A DNA stretch of 64,000 nucleotides from JAJTFW01 sp046330075. GTDB lineage: Bacteria > Bacteroidota > Bacteroidia > AKYH767-A > OLB10. The position numbers were made by a program, and so were the translations under genes. The notes beneath the pieces were generated by a model. That model saw only the letters and a list, made by a program, of their open reading frames with translations, made no database searches and had not been told where the DNA came from. Location: NCBI GenBank assembly GCA_046330075.1, contig JAXLTL010000001.1, forward strand, positions 930,001 to 994,000, given 5' to 3'. Shown in pieces: positions 31,860 to 39,462 of this stretch (position 1 is its first letter; every line of letters starts with the position of its first letter).

Positions 31860-33450
31860 TTATCGTCATCAGGATGATCAATATTAGTATTCGTGCCAAG
31901 GGCATAAATTTCTTTGTGCGCAGCCAGGCTTCGCTATCCAGAATGACCGCATATAACAACACCGCTTCCCACGCATATATTTTCCAGTAACTCACAGCAC
32001 CCGGCCATTCTTTCATTTCCATCACAATAAAATTGGAAATTCTGAGCAGCCAGAGATTCAGCGAAGTAACATAATCGCAAAGTAATTCTACCGGTGAAAG
32101 CACTACCTGTGCAATCAGACTGTATATACAGGCTGTGGTAATGGGGATCACCATCAAATTGGCAATGATAAAATAGTTGGGGAATTGTCCGAAATTAAAA
32201 AGAGATACTGGCAGCGTCAGTATCTGCGCGGCCAATGACACGCTGGTCATTTCCCAGAGCTTATACGCAATAATATTTTTGGGTAGCCAGATTCTGAAAA
32301 TCGGACGCTGCAGCCAGATAATTCCCAGCACAGCGAAAAAAGAAAGCTGCATGCCAGGCTCATAAAGGTTAAACGGATTTATTAAAAGGATAATAAACAA
32401 CGATGCGCCCAATGCGCCGAAGCCTTGATTCCGCCGGTCGATCCACTTGGCAATGAGAAAAAACATACACATCATCGCTGCTCTTACAATGGAGGGCGCT
32501 CCACCGGCCACAAACGCGTAACACCACACCAATAACATGATCAGCGGGTAGTATATGTGCTGACCGTGTTTCCATTTCAGCAAAGGCTTACAGATAAAAC
32601 TGAGCAGAAAAAAGATGAGGCCAACATGCATTCCTGAAACACTCAGTACATGCAGCGTTCCGGTGGCAGCATAAGCTGCATTGATTTCATCATCAATTGC
32701 CACCTCCTCGCCTACTAATAACGCTATCGCAATTGCAGCTTCCTTTGAATGATGCATCTGCTGCAAAAAAAGTCCGGTTACCCACAACCTGCAATCCGCA
32801 GCTGTCTTGAAAAAAGAAAAATCATCCGAACAACTTGCATCCCTCCTGAACTGCTGAACGAAGGCTCTGTGGCAGATCTGCCTGTGCGCATATAATGCTG
32901 CCGCAGGACTGGTGGCAGGATCTATTCGTTCCGGCATCATCTTCAAAACCAATTTTTCACCATAAGCCGGCAATGGTCCGCCATTCTTTTTGAAATAACA
33001 CATCACTTTTCCCTCAGCAGCCTGCCACTTGCGTTCTGTAAAAACAGCATCAATTTTCACCAGCGCCTTGAACGAGTGAGGCTTCTCCCGTACCGTCGAC
33101 TCCATAGTGCCATGATAAAACTTCACCATTTGCATAGCCGACAAATGACACGGGTGAAAAATTTCCGTTCTGAGCTGTGCAAAAAGGCAACCCTGCATCA
33201 AAAACAACGCTCCCAGCAACATACCGAAATGATGCCGGCGCCGGAATCCGGTTCTGTAAAACAGAAGCAATCCTGCCCAACCGATGATCTGCAGCAACAA
33301 CGACCCATAAACACCTGTTTCATCCGGCGCAACCTGAAAAACCTCCGAAAGCAGGGTTCCGGCTGTAAATGGAATCAGGAAGCGCAGCACAGGTACTTTT
33401 CGCAGCAATGGCCATGAATGACCAAAAATGACAGAGGCAGGCTTTTTCAT
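31837..33450 (-). CDS. comEC: ComEC/Rec2 family competence membrane protein
   Basis: The ATG at 33450 gives 537 residues: N-terminal helices and a DUF4131-like region (about 1-190), then the ComEC/Rec2 core with HVLSVSGMHVGLIFFLLSF, a VAGGAPSIVRAAMMCMFFL motif and a bundle of membrane helices. ComEC forms the inner-membrane channel for DNA uptake in transformation. No C-terminal MBL domain is present, as in many Bacteroidota ComEC; the adjacent MBL-fold gene is convergent and not an obvious substitute. Confidence 0.9.
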   Translation of the reverse strand: MKKPASVIFGHSWPLLRKVPVLRFLIPFTAGTLLSEVFQVAPDETGVYGSLLLQIIGWAGLLLFYRTGFRRRHHFGMLLGALFLMQGCLFAQLRTEIFHPCHLSAMQMVKFYHGTMESTVREKPHSFKALVKIDAVFTERKWQAAEGKVMCYFKKNGGPLPAYGEKLVLKMMPERIDPATSPAAALYAHRQICHRAFVQQFRRDASCSDDFSFFKTAADCRLWVTGLFLQQMHHSKEAAIAIALLVGEEVAIDDEINAAYAATGTLHVLSVSGMHVGLIFFLLSFICKPLLKWKHGQHIYYPLIMLLVWCYAFVAGGAPSIVRAAMMCMFFLIAKWIDRRNQGFGALGASLFIILLINPFNLYEPGMQLSFFAVLGIIWLQRPIFRIWLPKNIIAYKLWEMTSVSLAAQILTLPVSLFNFGQFPNYFIIANLMVIPITTACIYSLIAQVVLSPVELLCDYVTSLNLWLLRISNFIVMEMKEWPGAVSYWKIYAWEAVLLYAVILDSEAWLRTKKFMPLARILILIILMTIIRLLLII

Positions 33451-33535
33451 CTCAATCCCGCAAAAGAACAAACCGGAATCCGGATAGCCGTTTGTAAGCG
33501 GATACAAATGTTTGACTTCAAACGAAGGGAATCTT

Positions 33536-33543
33536 TATCTTTA
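33536..33543 (+). promoter_or_regulatory. -7-like box (TATCTTTA), 4 nt before ATG
   Basis: TATCTTTA differs from TAnnTTTG in the last base only; it is 4 nt before the rhomboid ATG at 33548. Confidence 0.35.
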
Positions 33544-33547
33544 CAGC

Positions 33548-34165
33548 ATGGATCTGAACACCACAATTATTCTCCTGCTGGCCACCATCGGTGCTTCACT
33601 GTTAGCTTTCAGCAATGAAGAACTGATGCGCAAATGGATTCTGAATCCCTATATGGTACAGCACAGGAAACAATGGTGGCGTATGCTGACTTCGGGATTC
33701 ATACATGCCGACTTTGCACATCTTGCGTTCAATATGATTGCGTTCTATGGTTTTGGAATGGCTGTTGAATCTTATTACCTGGCCGTTTTTGGTGACCATG
33801 GATTGTTTTACTATCTTATTCTTTATCTTGGCGGCATACTGGTCGCCAACGCCCCCTCGCTGGCTAAGCACAAGAACAATCATTATTATAACTCTCTCGG
33901 TGCATCCGGCGCCGTATCCGCCATCATTTTTGCTGCTATTCTCTTTGACCCCTGGTCGAAAATCTATTTCTTCGGTATCATTGGAATACCAGGAGTTATC
34001 TTTGGCCCACTCTACCTCATTGGCGAAAAAATGATGAGTAAACGCGAAGGTACAGGTATCAATCACGATGCTCATTACTGGGGAGCGATTTTCGGACTGG
34101 TGTATACGATTGCGCTGAAGCCCGGCCTCATCTTGTTCTTCTTCGATCAAATTACAGGACGATGA
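33548..34165 (+). CDS. Rhomboid family intramembrane serine protease
   Basis: The ATG at 33548 gives 205 residues and about six membrane helices. The catalytic Ser lies in LGASGAVSAIIF (about 120) and the His in NHDAHYWGAIFG; HADFAHLAFNMIAFYGFG is the usual rhomboid segment between helices 1 and 2. It cleaves membrane proteins within the bilayer; substrates unknown. It overlaps the next gene by 4 bp (ATGA). Confidence 0.93.
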   Translation: MDLNTTIILLLATIGASLLAFSNEELMRKWILNPYMVQHRKQWWRMLTSGFIHADFAHLAFNMIAFYGFGMAVESYYLAVFGDHGLFYYLILYLGGILVANAPSLAKHKNNHYYNSLGASGAVSAIIFAAILFDPWSKIYFFGIIGIPGVIFGPLYLIGEKMMSKREGTGINHDAHYWGAIFGLVYTIALKPGLILFFFDQITGR

Positions 34166-35007
34166 CGCAATCCTTCTCTCCGGTCGTGCTGCTGAATGGC
34201 GATTTCATCCAATCAGAAAACTCCGGCTGGATGAACAACCGTGCGTTCCTGTACGGTGACGGATTTTTCGAAAGCATGCGGGTCCATCAAGGAAGAATCA
34301 TTCATGCTGATCTTCACGAATCACGTATCCGTCATGCCATGGAACTGCTCGAATTTGAGGGACCTGACCTGGCCGACTTCAGCAAGCTGGAGGATAAAAT
34401 CAATGCATTGATACGGAAAAATCAACTAAGTACGTATGTCCGTATCCGTTATACACTTTTCCGTCAGGCGGATGGATTCTATGCACCGGACAACAACAAC
34501 ACCGGCTATCTGATCAGTGCCTTCCCGCTGGAGGACACCTATACCTTTCCCGGGCAAGGAAAGCCTGCTATTCTCTACACCCGGCAGGCCAAAGCCCGCG
34601 GACCATTCTCCTGCATTAAATCCATCAGCAGTCTTTTTTACGTGATGGCCGGCATTGCAGTGAAGCATGCAGGAGTTGAAGATTGTTTATTGCTGAATAC
34701 CTCCGGCAATGTGATCGAAGCTCTGAGCAGCAATGTATTTTTCTGGTACAACAATACCCTCATCACACCTCCCTTATCAGAAGGATGTGTAGACGGTGTA
34801 TTGCGCAGGAAAATTCTCGATCTGGCTGATAAAAACGGGATCCCCTGCCGTGAACAGATGATTGCAGAATCGGAAGTGATGCTGGCCGATGAAATCATTA
34901 CTACCAACGCCATCCGGGGTATACAATACTTTTCAACGCTCAACGGAAAGACCTATGGATCGGCCAAAGCCCGTGAACTCCACGAACTTCTGCTTGCTTC
35001 CCTTTGA
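34162..35007 (+). CDS. Class IV PLP-dependent aminotransferase
   Basis: This 281-residue fold-type IV enzyme has YGDGFFESMRVHQGRI near the start, the PLP lysine in SCIKSISSLFYVMA (about 152), and LLNTSGNVIEALSSNVFFW. The features fit aminodeoxychorismate lyase (PabC) about as well as branched-chain or D-amino-acid aminotransferases, so no symbol is given. The start codon overlaps the rhomboid stop, implying shared transcription. Confidence 0.88.
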   Translation: MTQSFSPVVLLNGDFIQSENSGWMNNRAFLYGDGFFESMRVHQGRIIHADLHESRIRHAMELLEFEGPDLADFSKLEDKINALIRKNQLSTYVRIRYTLFRQADGFYAPDNNNTGYLISAFPLEDTYTFPGQGKPAILYTRQAKARGPFSCIKSISSLFYVMAGIAVKHAGVEDCLLLNTSGNVIEALSSNVFFWYNNTLITPPLSEGCVDGVLRRKILDLADKNGIPCREQMIAESEVMLADEIITTNAIRGIQYFSTLNGKTYGSAKARELHELLLASL

Positions 35008-35035
35008 TTTAGTGGGAAGAAAGCACGCTTCTACG

Positions 35036-35043
35036 TACTTTTG
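35036..35043 (+). promoter_or_regulatory. -7 promoter box (TACTTTTG), 5 nt before ATG
   Basis: TACTTTTG ends 5 nt before the ABC-F ATG at 35049; the start codon itself is firm from family alignment, so the mRNA should be leaderless. Confidence 0.6.
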
Positions 35044-35048
35044 CACCT

Positions 35049-36920
35049 ATGAACATCTTCACCGCCGAGAGCATCTCCAAAGCTTATAACGAGAAACCGC
35101 TTTTTACGAAGATTGATATATCGCTGGGAGAAAACCAGAAGATGGCGCTGATAGCAGCCAATGGCAGCGGCAAAACCACACTGATGCGGATGCTGGCCGG
35201 CAAAGAAGTGCCGGACGAAGGCAAGATATCTTTCCGTAACGACTTACGTGTGGGCTACCTCGAACAGGACCCGTATTTCCATCCGGAATCAACCGTGATG
35301 GATTGTATCTTCGAACCCGGCCATCCCATTCTGCATGCAATTGGAGAATACGAACGTTTACTCGACGAAGGCGAAATCGACCAGTCGAAGCTGCAGATCG
35401 TGATGGACACCATCGACTCGCTCAATGGCTGGGACTATGAAGCGAGAGCGGCGGAGGTGCTTGGAAAACTGGGAATCCATCATCTTGAAAAACCAACTGC
35501 GCAACTCAGCGGCGGACAGAAAAAACGCATTGCCCTGGCCCGTTTACTGATCGAAGACTTCGACTTTCTTCTCCTCGACGAACCTACCAACCATCTCGAT
35601 CTGGATATGATTGAATGGCTGGAGCAATATCTGAAGAGGCAAAACAAACCACTGGTGCTGATTTCGCACGACCGGTATTTTCTCGATAACGTATGTAACT
35701 ACATCGTAGAGCTCGAGAACAACAAAGTGTACAACTACAACGGCAACTACGCGTATTATCTCGAGAAAAAAGAAGAACGCGAAGCACAGGAACGGGCGAG
35801 CATTGATAAAGCCAGAAATTTATACCGTCGTGAACTCGACTGGATGCGCCGACAGCCCAAAGCCCGCACTACGAAATCGAAGTCGAGGCAGGATGCTTTT
35901 TATGATGTAGAAGAAGAAGCAAAAGGAAAACGCACCGAAGCCCGGATGCAGATTACGATGCAGATGAATCGCCTCGGCAGTAAAATTCTTGAGCTGGAAA
36001 ATATCTGCAAAGCTTACGATGGCCGCCAGTTACTGAAAGACTTCTCCTACACCTTCAAACGTGGCGAAAAAATCGGACTGATCGGCAGAAACGGAGCCGG
36101 CAAATCGACACTGCTCAACATTATCATGGAACTGGTAAAGCCTGATCAGGGTCGTGTGAAATCAGGCGAGACCGTGGTGTATGGCTACTATTCGCAGCAG
36201 GGCATGCAGTTGCCGGAGGATAAACGTGTGATTGAAGTCGTGAAAGATATTGCAGAATACGTGGAAACCGGCAATGGAAACTGGATGGGTGTTTCGCAGT
36301 TCCTGAATCACTTTCAGTTCACCGGGCCCAAGCAACATGCCTTTGTCAGCAAACTCAGCGGAGGAGAAAAGAAACGATTGTATTTGCTTACCATTCTGCT
36401 GAAAAACCCGAACTTCCTCATTCTTGACGAGCCCACCAATGATCTTGACATCGTTACCCTGAACATCCTTGAAGAGTTCCTCGAAGGCTATCAGGGATGT
36501 TTGTTAATGGTAACGCACGACCGTTATTTCATGGACCGGCTGGTGGATCATGTGTTCGTACTGGATGGAAATGGAGGTGTAAAAGACATTCACGGCAACT
36601 ACACAGAATACCGTGAGAACTTTGGAAGTCTGACGCCAACTAAGGAAGAAAAGAAAGAAACTGTCTCAAAAAAAGAAGAACCTGCAGCTCCTGTCCGGAA
36701 AAAAGGCAAACTCAGCTTCAAGGAACAAAAAGAACTCGAACAAATCGAGAAGGAGATCTCCGATCTGGAGGAGAAAAAGAAGATCCTGGTGGATAAAATG
36801 AACTCGGGCTTATCGCACACCGAAATGCAGCAATGTTCGGATGAATTCGAAAAATGCAATAATGCACTCGATGAAAAATCGATGCGATGGCTTGAATTGC
36901 AGGAACTGCTGGAGGGATGA
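35049..36920 (+). CDS. ABC-F family ATPase (Uup/YdiF-like)
   Basis: This 623-residue protein has two ABC domains and no membrane part: Walker A NGSGKTTLMR (about 38) and GRNGAGKSTLLN (about 347), signatures LSGGQKKRIALAR (about 154) and LSGGEKKRLYLL (about 436), and Walker B FLLLDEPTNHLD and FLILDEPTNDLD. A linker with basic residues lies between the domains, and a coiled coil fills the last 65 residues (EQIEKEISDLEEKKKILVDK), as in Uup-type proteins that act on the ribosome. The stop is followed by palindromic repeats and the G-free array. Confidence 0.93.
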   Translation: MNIFTAESISKAYNEKPLFTKIDISLGENQKMALIAANGSGKTTLMRMLAGKEVPDEGKISFRNDLRVGYLEQDPYFHPESTVMDCIFEPGHPILHAIGEYERLLDEGEIDQSKLQIVMDTIDSLNGWDYEARAAEVLGKLGIHHLEKPTAQLSGGQKKRIALARLLIEDFDFLLLDEPTNHLDLDMIEWLEQYLKRQNKPLVLISHDRYFLDNVCNYIVELENNKVYNYNGNYAYYLEKKEEREAQERASIDKARNLYRRELDWMRRQPKARTTKSKSRQDAFYDVEEEAKGKRTEARMQITMQMNRLGSKILELENICKAYDGRQLLKDFSYTFKRGEKIGLIGRNGAGKSTLLNIIMELVKPDQGRVKSGETVVYGYYSQQGMQLPEDKRVIEVVKDIAEYVETGNGNWMGVSQFLNHFQFTGPKQHAFVSKLSGGEKKRLYLLTILLKNPNFLILDEPTNDLDIVTLNILEEFLEGYQGCLLMVTHDRYFMDRLVDHVFVLDGNGGVKDIHGNYTEYRENFGSLTPTKEEKKETVSKKEEPAAPVRKKGKLSFKEQKELEQIEKEISDLEEKKKILVDKMNSGLSHTEMQQCSDEFEKCNNALDEKSMRWLELQELLEG

Positions 36921-36930
36921 ATCAGGCTGC

Positions 36931-37036
36931 AAGGCGCTTGCGTCCCGAGCGAAGCCTCAGGGCTAAAAGGCGCTTGCGTCCTGAGCGAAGCCTCAGGGCT
37001 TCAGGCTACAGTCCCGCAGCGAGCTGCGGGAGCAGG
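36931..37036. repeat. Cluster of palindromic intergenic repeats
   Basis: AAGGCGCTTGCGTCC-GAGCGAAGCCTCAGGGCT occurs twice (36931-36964 and 36967-37000), and CCCGCAGCGAGCTGCGGG (37013-37030) is a 7-bp stem. The same CCTGAGCGAAGCCTCAGG pattern recurs in other gaps of this window. Confidence 0.75.
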
Positions 37037-37058
37037 CTACAAGTCTGCATAACTATCG

Positions 37059-37316
37059 TCCCACCTATCAATCACATCCCCCATATCATCACCCCTATCA
37101 ATCAAATCCTCCCATATCATCACCCCTATCAATCACATCCCCCATATCATCACCCCTATCAATCAAATCCCCCCATATCATCACCCCTACCAATCACATC
37201 CCCCATATCATCACCCCTATCAATCACATCCCCCATATCATCACCCCTATCAATCACATCCCCCATATCATCACCCCCTATCAATCACATCCCCCATATC
37301 ATCACCCACTTCAATC
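37059..37316 (+). repeat. G-free, C-rich tandem array of about eight 30-bp units
   Basis: The core CCCATATCATCACCCCTATC recurs about eight times with 30 or 31 bp spacing, with small changes. From 37059 to the IS boundary at 37316 (258 nt) there is not one G on the plus strand. The RNA from the ABC-F gene would be C-rich and unstructured here, which is what Rho prefers. The IS3 element begins at its end. Confidence 0.92.
37313..37316. repeat. Left target-site duplication (AATC) of the IS3 element
   Basis: AATC is repeated at 38763-38766. Confidence 0.75.
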
Positions 37317-37358
37317 TGTAGCAACCCCCTATTAACTGGAGAGATTCTATGATTTTCA

Positions 37359-38378
37359 TTAGTAGTGCTGTCCATGGCTTTGGTCAACTGTTATGCAAAG
37401 GTAGGCATCGGCTGCGGGCTTGTCAAGGCTCATGCCGAGCGGTTGATTTGTCGGTTTTGATACAGCGGTATCAACCGGCCTTGACAAGCCATCATCCGCT
37501 GCAAAGGTGCTCTGCATAAGAGTTGACAAAGCCATTCCTTGATCCCATTTTTGCTGAGGCGTAATGCGGCCCAGATTTTTATGCTTTCGTTTATTATTAT
37601 ACCAATGCATGTAATCTTCAATATGCTTCTTAGCTTCATAATAACTTAGAAATTGATATCGGCAATATAATTCCCTCTGTTGGATGCTGTGGAAGGATTC
37701 AATATAGGCGTTTTCTTCGGGTGTAGCAACGTGGGTAAACTCTTGACGCGCTTCCATTTCTTGTAATGTGCGTCTGACTTCATTAGCCAGGAACTGCGAA
37801 CCATTGTCATTGCGGATAATTACGCCCTTTAAATCATATTTAAGATGCAGATACCGGAACATATCTATCACATCCTTTTTTCGTACACTGGACTGGAATA
37901 TCCAGTGAATGATCTTTCGGCTGTATATATCCATAATCGACAGCTGATAATACCATCTGCTTTCTCCGTGCACCCAGACATACTTGATATCAAGACATAA
38001 ATACTCCATTGGGCGGGAGGCTTCGACCTTGCGATACTGAACCCTCTCTCTCTTGCCCTTTGTCCGGATAACTTTCCCCAATAGCAACTTTTCTTCATCC
38101 ATGATCCGGTACACTTTTTTATCGTCAATCCAATATCCCATTTCCCGAAGCTCTGCCGTCACATTCTGATAGCCATATGCATTGTAAGGTCCCAGAATAA
38201 TGCCTTTGATCTCCGCTACGACTTGTTGATTCTCTACCAACTCATTCTTGAAGAGTGTATGCGTACTCGGCTTTCGGCCCGGTTTACCCTCTGTGGGCTT
38301 GTAGTAATAGGAGCTGGAGGGAATTCCTAGCCACTTCATCAGATCCGTTGTGCTCGCCTTACCTATATACGCCTGCAT
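37359..38378 (-). CDS. IS3-family transposase OrfB (integrase core)
   Basis: This 339-residue protein has the IS3 OrfB layout: an HTH_21-like region (YGYQNVTAELREMGYWIDDK), then a retroviral-type integrase core with D in CLDIKYVWV, D in IIRNDNGSQF and E in ENAYIESFHS. Translation may reach it through a -1 shift from OrfA; the frame is open from the slippery site to this ATG. The last 60 residues, after ITPQQKWDQG, exceed the usual length and are encoded by a large imperfect inverted repeat. Confidence 0.92.
   Translation of the reverse strand: MQAYIGKASTTDLMKWLGIPSSSYYYKPTEGKPGRKPSTHTLFKNELVENQQVVAEIKGIILGPYNAYGYQNVTAELREMGYWIDDKKVYRIMDEEKLLLGKVIRTKGKRERVQYRKVEASRPMEYLCLDIKYVWVHGESRWYYQLSIMDIYSRKIIHWIFQSSVRKKDVIDMFRYLHLKYDLKGVIIRNDNGSQFLANEVRRTLQEMEARQEFTHVATPEENAYIESFHSIQQRELYCRYQFLSYYEAKKHIEDYMHWYNNKRKHKNLGRITPQQKWDQGMALSTLMQSTFAADDGLSRPVDTAVSKPTNQPLGMSLDKPAADAYLCITVDQSHGQHY
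37374..37541. repeat. Large imperfect inverted repeat at the 3' end of orfB
   Basis: ATGGCTTTGGTCAACTGTTATGCA (24 bases, written here as ATGGCTTTGGTCAACT plus GTTATGCA) at 37374 matches the reverse complement of about 37515-37541. GGCTTGTCAAGGC (37417-37429) pairs perfectly with 37478-37490, GGTTGAT with ATCAACC, and GATACAGCGGTATC forms the tip. Confidence 0.7.
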
Positions 38379-38383
38379 AATGG

Positions 38384-38695
38384 CTACTTTCGTTTGATTT
38401 GGATAGGAGTTTTTTTTAAAAGCTCCTCCTTCACCTCAAGCTCTAATGCCTGACGTGCGATGATCTTCTTCAACCGCTCGTTCTCTTGTTCCAACTCCTT
38501 TACTTTGGGATCAACTGCCACACGACTAGGCTTTAAGCCCCCCAAACCCTGCTCAAGGTACTTTTTCTTCCACCTGTTTAACAATGACGGTGCCAGGTTA
38601 TACTTCCGGCATGTCTGGGCAAATCCCTCTCTGGAGGCCTCCTGAATGAGGCTCAGGCGCTCCTCAGGACTGAATGTTCTTTTGACTCTTGTCAT
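38384..38695 (-). CDS. IS3-family transposase OrfA (helix-turn-helix)
   Basis: This 103-residue protein has an HTH (RTFSPEERLSLIQEA...FAQTCRKYNLAPSLLNRWKKKY) and a leucine-zipper-like helix (VKELEQENERLKKIIARQAL). Near its end TTA-AAA-AAA-ACT offers an A-run slippery site; a -1 shift enters the OrfB frame and would give the full OrfAB transposase. A small protein made without the shift would act as a repressor in known IS3 elements. Confidence 0.92.
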   Translation of the reverse strand: MTRVKRTFSPEERLSLIQEASREGFAQTCRKYNLAPSLLNRWKKKYLEQGLGGLKPSRVAVDPKVKELEQENERLKKIIARQALELEVKEELLKKTPIQIKRK

Positions 38696-38783
38696 AATTC
38701 CCTAAATTTATGGTTCTAATTCGACTTGGCGAATTCCTCCAGTCATTTAGGGGGCTAGTACAAATCTCAATAAAGAAAAATAC

Positions 38784-39284
38784 TTGTCATCAAACCTCTC
38801 CATAACAAAAGCAACTTCTACTGACTGCAAAACAATTTCGCAGTTAGCGGAGATCATCTGGAAAAAACATTATCCGGACATTATCTCTATGGAACAAATC
38901 AAATACATGCTGCAACTCATGTATTCAGAAGAAGCATTGAAAAAGCAGATGTCGGAAGGTCAGCAATTCTTTCTGCTGCAAGCAAATGGAACTCCGGTTG
39001 GTTATATTTCATTCACGGATCGCGGTAACGGAGAGTACTTCCTGCATAAATTTTATCTCGATCATGAAAAACAGGGAAAAGGCCTGGGCACCTATTTCTT
39101 TCATGAAATGATCGGACTGTTAGGCAACCCGAAATCGATCCGACTCACCGTTAACCGTCAGAATTTTAAATCCATCAACTTCTATTTTAAAAACGGATTC
39201 ATCATTGAAAAAGTAGCCGACTTCGACATCGGAAACGGATATGTGATGAACGATTTTGTGATGTTGAGATTACAAACAACTTGA
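38784..39284 (+). CDS. GNAT family N-acetyltransferase
   Basis: This 166-residue GNAT protein has LSITKATSTDCKTISQLAEI at the start, the acetyl-CoA loop YLDHEKQGKGLGTYFFHEM (about 90-108), and NRQNFKSINFYFKNGFI. The start is unclear: TTG at 38784 is used here, and no ATG lies in frame between the IS3 boundary (38762) and residue 36. The frame is open across the IS junction, so the IS may have removed the native start or promoter. Substrate unknown. Confidence 0.8.
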   Translation: MSSNLSITKATSTDCKTISQLAEIIWKKHYPDIISMEQIKYMLQLMYSEEALKKQMSEGQQFFLLQANGTPVGYISFTDRGNGEYFLHKFYLDHEKQGKGLGTYFFHEMIGLLGNPKSIRLTVNRQNFKSINFYFKNGFIIEKVADFDIGNGYVMNDFVMLRLQTT

Positions 39285-39462
39285 TATTTTTCTCTATCGT
39301 TGTCATTTTCTGGCTGTAGCAGGTTTTAAAAGTTGTAAGGGTTATAAATGTTATAAATGTTAAAATGTTATCCGCCGTCCGGCGGAGAGTTATGAGAATT
39401 TCCCCGCGCTCTCCGCGTAACCGCCGCGCTCTCCGCGTTTAAAACGAAAGATGATCCGGTAA

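Larger units (their letters stand above)
37317..38762 (-). mobile_element. Complete IS3-family insertion sequence (1446 bp)
   Basis: The ends are imperfect inverted repeats starting TGTA (TGTAGCAACCCCCTA at 37317 against TGTACTAGCCCCCTA read inward from 38762), followed by ACTGGAG in both. The 4-bp repeat AATC flanks it. It carries orfA and orfB on the minus strand joined by a slippery run of eight A. The layout, size and 3-4-bp duplication fit IS3. It landed in the last unit of the G-free array. Confidence 0.88.

Noticed and set aside
31020..33450. MBL-fold gene as a split-off C-terminal domain of ComEC.
   Set aside because: It is convergent with comEC and has a complete lactonase-like layout; ComEC without an MBL domain is common in Bacteroidota.
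37059..37316. Possible CRISPR array.
   Set aside because: The whole 30-bp unit is repeated, leaving no spacers.
36917..37321. A 134-codon reading frame starting in the ABC-F stop codon and running through the tandem array.
   Set aside because: G-free sequence without TAA cannot contain a stop, so openness means nothing; unit lengths of 30 and 31 bp change the frame, and the first part is a noncoding palindromic repeat.
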